From contig JAWUZG010000070.1 in NCBI GenBank assembly GCA_036785705.1, forward strand, positions 1,189,001-1,253,000: a stretch of 64,000 nucleotides of DNA. Reading direction: 5' to 3'. Made by a program: the position numbers and the translations under genes. Under the pieces are notes generated by a model. That model made no database searches. It was not told the origin of the DNA and saw only the letters and a list, made by a program, of their open reading frames with translations. The DNA comes from Acanthornis magna (Eukaryota > Chordata > Aves > Passeriformes > Acanthizidae). Of this stretch, positions 50,463 through 61,200 are shown in pieces. Position 1 is the stretch's first letter, and each line of letters starts with the position of its first letter.

Positions 50463-51053
50463 CTGTAATAAGTGCTAATGTGTTTATTTTCAAGAACAGC
50501 TTTGGGACATGAAAGGCACTTAATCTTCAATTTACAAGGCCAAATGTACTCTCTAATTTTGTCTGCACCAACCAGAAACACTTTGAGTCTTATTTTTCAG
50601 GACATATTCATTACACGTTGCATTTGTACTGCAAAAGTGACATTTCTGTGGGCTTCATTTGCTATAATGGATGCTCAGAATTTGTACAGGTAGACCATGA
50701 ATCACAAGCCAAGCTGTGAAATAAAAGGAGGGAACACATAACTCTTGGCTGTCCTTGAAAACCCAAGTTTTCTCATATGAGCAGCATCATGCAGGACCTC
50801 TGAAGAGAGTAAAGTCAGAATTCCACATCTCCAGGGCAGTGCTCAATTCCCTCAATGTCCAGTTCTGCTCTCTTACTCACGAACACACATTAGACATCCC
50901 ATTTCCAACATAGCCCACGCAAGAATGCTGCCCTCCCCTCATTATTAAACTCACGTGTAACTCAGGTCTAGCTGTGCCCTGTAAAAGTCATATTTATCAC
51001 AGAAAAATAGAGCACAGCGTCACCACCAGAGGTCTGCATCGGAGAACACACCC

Positions 51054-51059
51054 TTTATT
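51054..51059 (-). terminator. Candidate polyadenylation signal (minus strand)
   Basis: AATAAA on the minus strand, followed by GGTGTGTTC and, further on, TCTGGTGGTG, a GU-rich downstream-element-like arrangement. It lies 19 nt after the stop of a 70-codon ATG-initiated minus-strand frame (51290..51078). AATAAA is common by chance, so the call rests on the combined layout. Confidence 0.3.
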
Positions 51060-51483
51060 TCTGGCACTTCTTCATCTTTATGCATAACCCTCCTCAGACT
51101 TGCTCCTGGGAACGTCTGGATGCTCAGAGACGCTGAGCATCAGAGACACACCAAGTGTCAGGCTACCAGCCAGCATCAGCAGTGTCACCATTTGTACCTG
51201 TACCAGACTGCACCCAGGAGCAGCTGGAATACACAATGTGCCCGGGACAAGGCAGTTAAAGAAACATACAGAAAGTGAATAACCTCCCATCAGCAAGCCC
51301 TGTGTGGAATGCCAGCCTGACACCTGCCTTCCAAACCAGCTCCTGGACTCAAGGGCCACCTACTGCCATCTCCTTATGCCTTTTAGCAGCAGCCTCATCA
51401 TCCCTCTTCCTCAATGCTTTATCCTTGCCACACAGCAGTATTTCCCCATACCCCTTCTCCCAGCCCTACTCCGCCCAGGGTGT

Positions 51484-51990
51484 CCCTGTTCCTCCCTCCC
51501 CACCGGGTTTTTGTCAGATACCCCGGGGCAGCACTCGGGTCCCTGTTCCTTCCTCCCCACCGGGTTTTTGTCAGATATCCCAGGGCAGCACTCGGGTCCC
51601 TGTTCCTCCCTCCCCACTGGGTTTTTGTCAGATATCCCGGGGCAGCACTCGGTCCCTGTTCTTCTCTCCCCACTAGGTTTTTGTCAGATATCCCGAGGCA
51701 GCACTCGGTCCCTGTTCTTCTCTCCCCACTAGGTTTTTGTCAGATATCCCGAGGCAGCACTCGGTCCCTGTTCCTCCCTCCCCACCAGGTTTTTGTCAGA
51801 TATCCCAGGGCAGCACTCGGGTCCCTGTTCCTCCCTCCCCACTGGGTTTTTGTCAGATATCCCGGGGCAGCACTCGGTCCCTGTTCTTCTCTCCCCACTA
51901 GGTTTTTGTCAGATATCCCGAGGCAGCACTCGGACCCTGTTCCTCCCTCCCCACCGGGTTTTTGTCAGCTATCTCGAGGCAGCACTCGGT
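51484..51990. repeat. 56-57 bp minisatellite, nine copies
   Basis: Tandem copies begin with CCCTGTTC(C/T)TC at 51484, 51541, 51598, 51654, 51710, 51766, 51823, 51879 and 51935. Spacings are 57, 57, 56, 56, 56, 57, 56 and 56. Each unit carries GGTTTTTGTCAGATATCCC and GGCAGCACTCGG. Two unit types alternate: CTTCTCTCCCCACTAGG (51654, 51710, 51879) and CCTCCCTCCCCACYRGG (the others), which shows higher-order duplication. Long plus-strand open frames (up to about 297 codons from 51414) and the antisense ones are a consequence of the repeat. Because 56 is not a multiple of three, the units shift frame and are unlikely to be selected as protein. Confidence 0.95.
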
Positions 51991-52236
51991 GTTTTGCAGG
52001 CAATCAGACAGCTCAGCAGCAAGCCTGTTTAGGCTCATCCTTCCTGAATTCCAACACCTCCCCTCTTCCCTGCAGCAGCACGACGAAGCGGGTCCCGGTG
52101 GCAGCTGCCACAGTGCCGAGGCACGGCCAAAAGGCCACGTCCAGGTGGGACGCAGCAGGGATGAGTGCGGGTCCCGGCTCGGGGCGCATTCCGTGGCCGC
52201 GATGCCAGAGCATCGCTGCTGCGGAGAGCGCCGGTC

Positions 52237-52247
52237 CCCATAGCAAC
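52237..52247 (-). promoter_or_regulatory. RFX X-box-like half site
   Basis: CCCCATAGCAAC reads GTTGCTATGGGG on the minus strand, one change from the X-box half GTTGCCATGG. It sits in the CpG-rich patch. Confidence 0.35.
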
Positions 52248-52318
52248 AGAGGCTGCGATTCCGCAGGAGCCGGGCGGAAAGCGGCCCCGCACGCACTGCG
52301 GGATTGACACGGGACGAG

Positions 52319-52323
52319 CCAAT
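52319..52323 (+). promoter_or_regulatory. CCAAT box
   Basis: GAGCCAATGAG matches the NF-Y core with favourable flanks, at the edge of the CpG-rich patch. Confidence 0.35.
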
Positions 52324-53010
52324 GAGCTCTGCAGGATTCCCAGACTCCAAGGACCCGCAGAACGAATGCTTTGCCACATCAGTGTGCCGTGCTCCTACGA
52401 ATTTTGCAAGTGTGCCCCTCGCAGCAAACACTGGTGTAGTATGAGGAATAAACACAGCAGGGAGGGATTGTGGTCCAGAAGCTGGAGAGGGAGCAGACAC
52501 TTGCAGGGTATTTCTGGCTCATCTGCTGATTTGCCCTTTTCCTTCAGGCAAAACATATTGAACTTCCGTAAAAATGAGTAGAGTGCTACATTCTCTGTGG
52601 TTTTACCAAGCACTCTGATACCTTTAGCAGATAAATATGTCTACAAAAGCAAGAAGCCTCTAACAGCAGATGTGTTATTATACTAATGCACACAGATAAA
52701 AATAGAAAACCGAAGTACCACACACCTATCATCATGCAGATGAATTTTCTTAGCACAAACTCCACTTCCCACCACCCTTTTTTCCCCTACTCTCCAAAGT
52801 GGAGGAAGAAACTGGGTTTCCCCTCCATCCACACATTCCAAGGCATTACAGTCTACACGGTACAATAAACTGTCTCCATTTCTTCTCTCCCTTTGCTTTG
52901 CCGACTGTATCAGCAATAGTCTGAGCTTCCATGTAACTGCACTACTGAAACACCATAAAACAAATTGCTCCATGGATACTGAGTAACAACACAACTTTTT
53001 TTTCCTCACA

Positions 53011-53029
53011 CCCCCCCCTCCCCCCCCCC
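53011..53029. repeat. C8-T-C10 homopolymer tract
   Basis: An almost pure C run preceded by a T8 run. The minus strand is a G-run able to form G-quadruplex. Length is likely unstable and error-prone. Confidence 0.85.
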
Positions 53030-54781
53030 AAGATATGCAAATCTGGAAAAACCCTCCAGGATAATATATACGGATTTAGACTCTTCTTTCTTGTAGTCTG
53101 GATTCTCTTGTCTTAAACATTGGGTAAATTGTTTTGGTTCTTTACTCATAGAGGCCTGTTTCTGTCTGCACACACACAGACACCTGTATTCATATTTACT
53201 TAAAGCCTCTGCTAAATTAATCACTGATCAGAGGGAAAACAGCAGTGGAGAGATGCAGAAATTTCTGAAGGATGTTCCCTTCCCTAATCTTATCAGGGAG
53301 CTTGCCTGTCCCGTCATGGACCCAGTGCAAGGCTGAAATAAATACCCAGTTCTGCAAATGCTGGGATGGATGCAGACCCATCAAAGAGTGACATCCTGAA
53401 AGGCTCTAAAGAACAAGACAGTTAGGGTGCAGGGCTGTTGTAAAGTACAACAGATAAGTAGGCTTATTTCTAATTGACCCAGGGCTCAATCCAGAAGAAA
53501 ATGAGTTCTTGCAGCCTTACCAGCTTTATTAAACTCTATTTCTACAGAAGCCTCCGGTAACAAGAGTCTTAAAACGCATTAGTAAATTATAATTAGGGAT
53601 TTCTTATCTCTTTTACATGCTTACAAATTAAAATCCAACTAAGTCAAAGAAAGGCTTCCATTGACCTAGAAGGCTTTGGAGACTCTCCCTATAATTTTCA
53701 CTGATGGTAGCAGGAATTTCGTTTGTAAAGGAAAAATAAGAAGCTTATATTTTTCCAAGTGAAAACCACAAAGTGTGGGGAATTGTTGGTGAGCATCATT
53801 TTGCAGAGAGCGTGTGGAAGAAAGACAGCTTCATCTCGCAGCAAAAAGTGAGGAGAAAACTCTATTGCACAGTAACCAGTGACGGGTGAGCTCAGAGAGC
53901 TCAATTAAAGGCAATCCCAAAGCACCCAGGTCAAGCACTGACTGAGCACAGCCATATCACTCACCTGGAATAAACAACCTGCCCAGAATAGTTGGCTTAT
54001 GGTAGATGTTTCCTAACACACACATTACCTAAGCCTATTTACCTTAACCATTAATGGCAGGACGCCTACAAGCACTCCGGTGACCTCAGCGTTAGTGTAT
54101 CATGGCTTACTTCTCCAGGACAGAAAGAGCAAGGCTGAAATTTTGTGAACGGAATTAATCATTTTTACCACGACAACAATTTTTTCTAACTGTAATAGAC
54201 TGCATGGCCTAGCAGTGTGACAGCTAACCAGGCTCTAGCAACAGCGTCAGTGCTCAGTTTCTGCAGGATTTCTGCGTTGTGACTGGACACAAATCAGTTT
54301 AATTTTGGTTTTAAGTCAATAATAAAATATTTTTTTTAAATATCTCAGAAACCCACATATATTGAAAAGTAAACAAAATTTAAAACTAAATGCATGCATC
54401 TTCTGGCTCTGTGTATTCTTCTCATTTTATGCTTTTTGAAGGGACCACCCTGACCCTTAAAACACTTTTGAAAAGTAGTTGTTCTAGACATCTCTTATAC
54501 TCTCTGTAAGTGTAATAGCATTCCACATTGATTTTGCATTGTATCTCTAGCAACAGGTGTGGTACCACTTTGGTTCATTAATTTGGTTAATAAGTAAAAA
54601 CCCATAATTTACAGGAATATTTTGTAGCAGCCAGGATCAGGATACTGAGGTATCAATCCCATGGAGGTGGAGAGGAGATCATGGGATGCTCAAAATACAT
54701 CTCCCTGTCTGGGGACACAATTCACTGCTGGCTCCTGGGCTCTTCCCCTGGGAGTCAACAGCTCTAGAAACTCCTACACAA

Positions 54782-54852
54782 ATCGTAGAATCATGGAACA
54801 GTTTGGGTCAGAAGGGACTTTAAAGGTCACCTGGTCCAATTCCCCTGCAATG
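54782..54852 (-). mobile_element. CR1 LINE extreme 3' end
   Basis: Antisense CR1 tail: TCGTAGAATCATGGAACAGT, TTGGGTCAGAAGGGACTTTA and AAGGTCACCTGGTCCAATTCC. Only about 70 bp remain. Confidence 0.92.
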
Positions 54853-56649
54853 AACATAATTTAATGGAAAGTCAGATACCTTTAGACTTGCCTGCTTTTA
54901 GTCTGCATTGTGCTCATTTATTCCATCTAGCAAGAATTAAATCTACTGACTCCCCAATATCAAGGGCAAATATTTACAAAAACAGCAAATAATTCATTAC
55001 AGTAAACAACCTCTTGCTGCCTGTCCAAGGCTCCAGCAGCCCAAACTGACAACTCTGTATCCAAACACCGACAGAAACAAGCACTTCTCAGAACAGAACC
55101 CAAAGTAATTGGTTTCCTACCCCTGCCTCCAGTCTGACACTTCCAGCTAAGCCAGAACAGCAATCTTGAGTGTGAGGCTTTTGGTGCCCGAGGAGAAGAA
55201 AATTGTTGGTGGTTGGGGTGGGTATTTGCACCCTGTGTGGAATCAGATAATCAAATAACTTCCCATAGAAACTCAGGAGTGTTTTAGGTAACTTGCAGTG
55301 AAAACATCTCTCTGTGGTTATAAAAAATTTCTAGTGAAACTTTTTCAGGTGCATAATGGCTTGTCAGTACAAAACTCTTAATGAGGCATCTTAGCAGATC
55401 ATAAAAATGTCTACTTTCCACTGTAAAAGTTGCCTCTGCTTATTATAGATGGGGAGAAAAGAAAAAAGAAAAAGAGAAAGAACAGCACAAGAAATAACTT
55501 CCACCCTGCTGAAACATTTCTGCAGAGGAAACTCTTGTTTTAAAGAACAACAATCACTGTCACTCAGGACTCAAAATTAATGAGGAACCTAGGGAGGGGA
55601 AAAAAAATCCCCAAGCTAAAACTATTTTTGGATGCTAATCTCCAGCACCACACAGCACTCCTGAGAGCAGTCTGCACTGGGGTGTAAACAACCACCCAAG
55701 CTGGGAGTCAGTTTACCTGCAGGTTGATTAACCTGCTCTAGATCACCTGTTCTGATGTTTTACCTTGATTTGCCTCAGCACATCTCTACAAATAAATCTA
55801 AAACCTGCTCCCACACTTTTCCACTGAACTACCATACCAGAAACTTGCATTATGGACAATGACGCCTTTGGCTCCAGTAAACATGCTGAGACATCATGAG
55901 ATGCAAGGTGCAAAATACAGCTATTTCTTGTATTTATCACACAATTAAGATATTTACAAATATATGTGTATGTGTGTGATTTACATATATATACACGCCA
56001 TTCCAAATGAAACTCCAAGGTGAAGATGCATCTTCAGGTAGCTACAGGGTAGGAAGTCACTTGTAAACGTTACAGCCTGAGCAGCTGCCACTGGTGTGAC
56101 GTGTCTGTGTTTGATTTGAAAATCACACTGCACGAAAGGTCAGCCCTCCGTAATCACCTGATGTGGATCTGCTGCACAAGCCAAAGGAATCATGCTGATT
56201 AGGGCTTGGGGAGAACCTGTCCTTGGAAACGGTCCTACAGTAGAAGGAATGCGGTAATTAGGAGTGTCTTTCTATAGCATTTCAGTCTTCTATCAGACCC
56301 ATCTGGTCACTCACAACACACCACCTTAGCAATTTTCTTCCATCCCAGGGTGGTGACATCAGTGGCCCAAAGGCTGGCCACACTGTTCCAGGAGGCTCAA
56401 TAGGGGACAAAGCCTCTATATTGAAAAACTGGATGTGCTCAGTACCAGCAGCTGTAGCTAATATTGATTTCCTTTGTTTTCCTTTCTTTTTCTTATATTC
56501 AGAAGGTGTAAGTAATAGTAGCAGTCAAATAGGTTGCTAACCAAGCTGTGGAAAACAGTTACAATTCAAAAGCGACAAAACATAGCAAAGGTTGAGTTTT
56601 GCACTGAAGTTCTGGAACTAAAGGAAAGGAGAGAAAAAAAAAAAGGAAA

Positions 56650-56832
56650 GGTCAAGCTCTGGAACAGGCTGCCCAGGGCAGTGGTAGAGCCACCATTCCT
56701 GGAGGGATTTAAAAGATGTGCAGATGCGGCACTTGGGAACATGGTTTAGTGGTGGGCTTGGCAGTGCTGGGGGAACAGTTGGGCTCAATGATCTCAGAGG
56801 GTTTTTCCACCCTAAATGATTGCATGATTCTC
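56650..56832 (+). mobile_element. CR1 LINE 3' fragment, different subfamily
   Basis: Sense orientation: GCTCTGGAACAGGCTGCCCA, GGGCAGTGGTAGAGCCACCA, TTCCTGGAGGGATTTAAAAG, GGCACTTGGGAACATGGTTT, AGTGGTGGGCTTGGCAGTGC and the GATTGCATGATTCT end. The GGTTTAGTGGTGG version of the 3' tail marks a CR1 subfamily distinct from the GGAAGGTGTCCCTGCC copies at 7.9 and 27.9 kb. Confidence 0.93.
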
Positions 56833-58202
56833 TGCAGAAAACAGCAGAGAAAGAAGAGCTCCTGGCCGATCCACCAAAATTGTGATACACAGAAAAACAC
56901 TAAAACCCAAATCTATTAAAACAGTCAAATTGTAAGGATTTTTGGCAAGGCCCTGCTGCCCTCCCCAGCACTATTTCTGCCCTCTGAAATGCCAAGTACA
57001 CGGTGAGTGTCATTCTGCAGGACCTGCTCCAGTTGTGTGTGTCCGCTGGGCCCCCCAGGCAGCTGCAAAGCTGCCCCAGTGACACCTGCATGGCTCAGCA
57101 GAACTGGGACTGGACACGGCTCCCTGCTGACTGGATCGCAGGGAAAATTGGATAACCTTCACAAAACTACACAGAGGACTTCCAGAACAATGAAGCAGCC
57201 CTGACATAAAGGGAATAATGATCAGAAGGAGCAGACAAAGTCAATTTGTTAAGAACCTAATCATGTCAAATAAATTACAATTTCTGGGGTGGTTTTATTT
57301 TAATAAGGCCTTTCAAACGGACCTGCATAAGCAAACTGGTATGGAAGAGATGAAGACAAAATTACAAAAATAAGGCTATTCCCTATTCTTTGCTATGCAT
57401 CTCTGTCCTCTGAATGCTGGAGGTGAGATACTGGATTTGGAGAAATTTCCACAGCTTGGAAGGTAAAACACAGGTGGAGAGCTCCCTCAATGAGAAGAGG
57501 AGGGGATGGAATCAGATTTTTCCTACTCATCACACTGTCCAAACCTGACTTAAACTTCAAAACTCAGAACCGGGTAAAATTTGACAAAAAAAGCTTACAA
57601 CATACCAGTCTATTCTACCCATCTGAGTGGAGCTTTTCTGGTTTTCTGCCAGTACAGATGATACAGAAATACGGCTCTACACTCACACATTTGATACATT
57701 CTTCAGCTCTAATTGCTAGTGTTCACGCAGTCATCTACTAATTGCATTACTTGTTATTTCCAACACAAATACAGAACAGAGATATCTCCTTACTCCATTT
57801 GTCTCTTCAAAAGCATTGCCTGGTTGTGCATAAAAAGCCTTCAGAGGAAAATAATCAGAGGAAAAAATTCCAAACCTGCTGCAGATAATGTTAATTCCAA
57901 TGTACATCTTAGTTATGAAGATTTGCCTTTGATTTGGACACTTGTTTCAAGAAAATTAACATACAAACCAGAAATTATCATAGATAAGACAAAGGATGAA
58001 ATTAATTTTAACATTTCTGTCTCTTTTTTTCTACTTTATTTCAGTAAAACTGGAGGCTGGTGTCTTTCATACACCAACTACAAATTTGTCCGGTGAATTT
58101 TGGTACCATCTATAGTGGTTTTTATCATCCAGCATAAAAATCAAAAATCTCTTGGTTAATGTGCTCCTGCTCCTTTGTTGACACACAGAGGGTGTAACAA
58201 AG

Positions 58203-58243
58203 TCATAGAATCATAGAATGGTTTGGGTTGGAAGGGACCTTAA
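58203..58243 (-). mobile_element. CR1 LINE extreme 3' end (about 40 bp)
   Basis: TCATAGAATCATAGAATGGT followed by TTGGGTTGGAAGGGACCTTA, the exact reverse complement of the standard CR1 terminus. It is nearly undiverged compared with other copies, suggesting a younger but severely truncated insertion. Confidence 0.95.
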
Positions 58244-61200
58244 AGTCAGCAGCAGAGGTTCATTAACTAACAACCAGTTAGGCTTTAAAAAGCCTAGTGA
58301 GAAGGTGGGTCTTCCTGGTCTGAAAAATGAGGGTCAAATAATGCTGGAATCAAATTATATCAAATTCTTTCTTCCTAATTCTGTTCATGTTATTAAAATG
58401 CCTTAAATTTATCTCGGTAAACCATGGAGCTGATAGTCTCAATGTTCACTAAAAAACTGCACAGAGAGAAATGTTTATTTCAAGTCAAAATGCCCCAGTG
58501 TGAGATGCACGTGTGCACCTACAGGAAAAAACACACACATGCCTCATTCCCACGAAACAGCTCTATTAGAAAAGCTGTTAATTATGTCTCAACACTTTTC
58601 TGTCTTCCTCATTTGTAACTTCCATTACAGCTATCCAAAGTCAATCCCTCCACTTCTTGTCTGCAAATAACCATCAAAATGGGCACGTTCTTCCTTCACT
58701 ATGAAAGCCATTAACAAAGAACAGAGTTTATCTCCAAGACTCACTTTGAAAGCAGCACTACTCACTCTAAAATGGCACAGTAAAAGCACTGAAATGTCTT
58801 TTACCAAAGGGAATTATAAGATTGCAGCCTGGAATTTAAGAAAATCTCAGTGACATAATATCCTTTTAAACTGGCTGTGATTAGCAGGTTACTCTGAATA
58901 TTCTCAATGCCTTCAACTATACATTTCTGAGGTGACATACATACATAAACTCATAGTGACCTAGGAATGTTTAAATAAATTCTGCCTAACTGATACAAAC
59001 CCTTCTGAAAACACTCTTGCAGGCTTTTAAATATTAATTACTTTTTTTAAAATGTAAACTACAAGAAATAAATATGTATAGGCTTTCAAATTAATACACA
59101 AATGCAAATACAGAGTAGATGACATGAAGCTGAAGTGTCATGCCCAAGATACTCTGAACAGTAACACCTTGAGAGCCGCAATAGAGAAATACAAAAAATT
59201 AGCCAACCTGAGAATCAGACACATTTCAGACTATCTACTCATTAAATACCAAAATAACTAAAATACCATGCTGCTTTATAGCCTTACACTTTTTTAAAGT
59301 GGCAGTCCACATTAATTCCAATGCTATTTGCCCTCTTGGGCATATCCTCAAATAAAACACCACCTGACTTAATTAAGCACAATTAAAAATATATTGCTCA
59401 TTGTGGAGGAGCTGGAACTCGTCACCACTGCCGGGAGGAAACAAGCATCTGGAGTGCCTGGATCACAAGTTTTCTGAAAATGTACTACCCAACACATTGG
59501 GGCTTCACTTCTTTATATTCTAAACCAAAAGGAGATCTTTTTTAGAGAAGACAAGGTGTGGGAAGGCACCTCTTGGACTAAAGACTGGGAGGGTGGTGGG
59601 GAAGCTGCTCTCATTAATCCTGGCCGTGCCCAGGCTGCCACTGCCTGCTGTCACACCCCCTCCCAGGGAGCCCAGCACCTGCACAGGGGTGACAATGCCA
59701 CTGGCATAAGGACAAGAGCTGGAATAAACTCTGAACAAAATGCTTGGCTGGCAGCCAAGGCCAGTGAGACAGAGGTTTTAGGCCTATTCTTTAAAAATAC
59801 CAAGAGAAGAAATGAAGGAAAGGGATGATAAACCATATTTTCAAAATTATGTCTATAGAATAGAGAGATGCTGATAAAATCCCTGTATTTTTTAGAATCA
59901 TAACACAATTCTTTTTTCAAAATGTTGTTCCTTTCTGGCTTTCAAAATACTTTCCTAAAAACCTTTCCATAATTTTCTGTGAGTCTCCATTTTATTTCAC
60001 TGCAACTACATTATGTGCCAGCAATCCAGTTGTGAAACCCCTGCAGCTAGTAAGTTCCCAGAGGCTACAGAAAGATTTCTTCATTTAGAACAGCTAAAGA
60101 AAATAGTCCTTTATTTGAGCAGACAGATATATGGAAGGCATTTAACAAGCTAAGGAAAAAATCCACCCAGCACTGCATGGAGTAACAGTGGCTGGAGTGG
60201 AGAAAGGGCTTCAGCAACCATTTGAACCTTTAAGGCCAAACCTAAAGATTTAGGTCAACTTTAACAGATGCTGAATGAGATCAATGTAAAGACAGTAAGT
60301 TTCTTTCACCTCTCTCCTGAAATTATTTGTAAGACAAAATGTAATCAAAACTGAATAAACCCCTAATAATCCCCGCTGTAATTTGTAAGGGTTTTCCACA
60401 CCTGGAATTTTCTTTGTAGTTCTCCTTTTTCAGCAGCTCCCTGTGCAGGTGCAGCTCTGGAGCCCATGCTCTCCACACTCATTTCATGCTAAAAACTGCC
60501 TACACTGCCCTCCCCACTGCTCTCAACCACAGCCAACGAGACTGAAATTCTGGCCACCAAAAACATGTCACAGTAAGTAAAACTCAAGGATCTCCTTTGA
60601 CAGCACACACATCCAGTGGCATCATCCGCGCCCCCAACATCACTCCCGCACTGACAGAGATCTCCATCACAAGTGACGCTGCTCCAAATGCTCTCCCAAT
60701 TGATGTACCCTCCCTGTTGTCCTTGGAGCACTGCATGGACGTGCCACATCTGTACTGTCTGTACACCAAAAACTGTGAGGAAGGCTTCCAGCAATGCAGA
60801 GCGCAATGACCTGGGTGCAGTCACACCAAACCTGCGACAGCCTGGGGGCTTTGTCTGATGCAACAGGGCAGTGTCAGAGCATCCAAATTCAAGCACAATA
60901 AAGAGGAACTTCATATTTTGGAAACATCCACGCAGACTGATTTGCCAAAAACTCATCCTGATTTCCAGCAATACTGGGAGGCTTGTAGGAAACCAGAGGA
61001 ACAGAACTCTGAAGGTTACAAAAAATAATTTTTCTAAAAAACACAATGAAAATAACTCTCCCCAGAAGAAACTGTTGTAATGCCACCTGGAATAAATAAT
61101 CCACCTATACATTTCATCACCTGAAGGCCGTATGTGATAGACTTACCCCATTCTAACTGCTGAGATACAGTAGGTCATAGCTGAAAACTGCCTTTAAAGG

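Larger units (their letters stand above)
52070..52340. promoter_or_regulatory. CpG-rich patch beside the minisatellite; candidate promoter
   Basis: High CpG density (GACGAAGCGGGTCCCGG, CTCGGGGCGCATTCCGTGGC, GCGCCGGTCCCC, GGGCGGAAAGCGGCCCCGCA) against an AT-rich background. It contains an RFX X-box-like element and a CCAAT box about 70 bp apart, a combination typical of RFX/NF-Y-type promoters. No initiating coding exon is recognisable on either strand. On plus, CCAG/GTGGGA at about 52146 is a weak donor. A bidirectional or non-coding-RNA promoter, or an alternative ANK2 promoter, is plausible. Confidence 0.45.

Noticed and set aside
51414..52307. 297-codon plus-strand ORF and overlapping antisense ORFs
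   Set aside because: Explained by the 56-57 bp minisatellite and the stop-poor CpG-rich flank; unit length not divisible by three.
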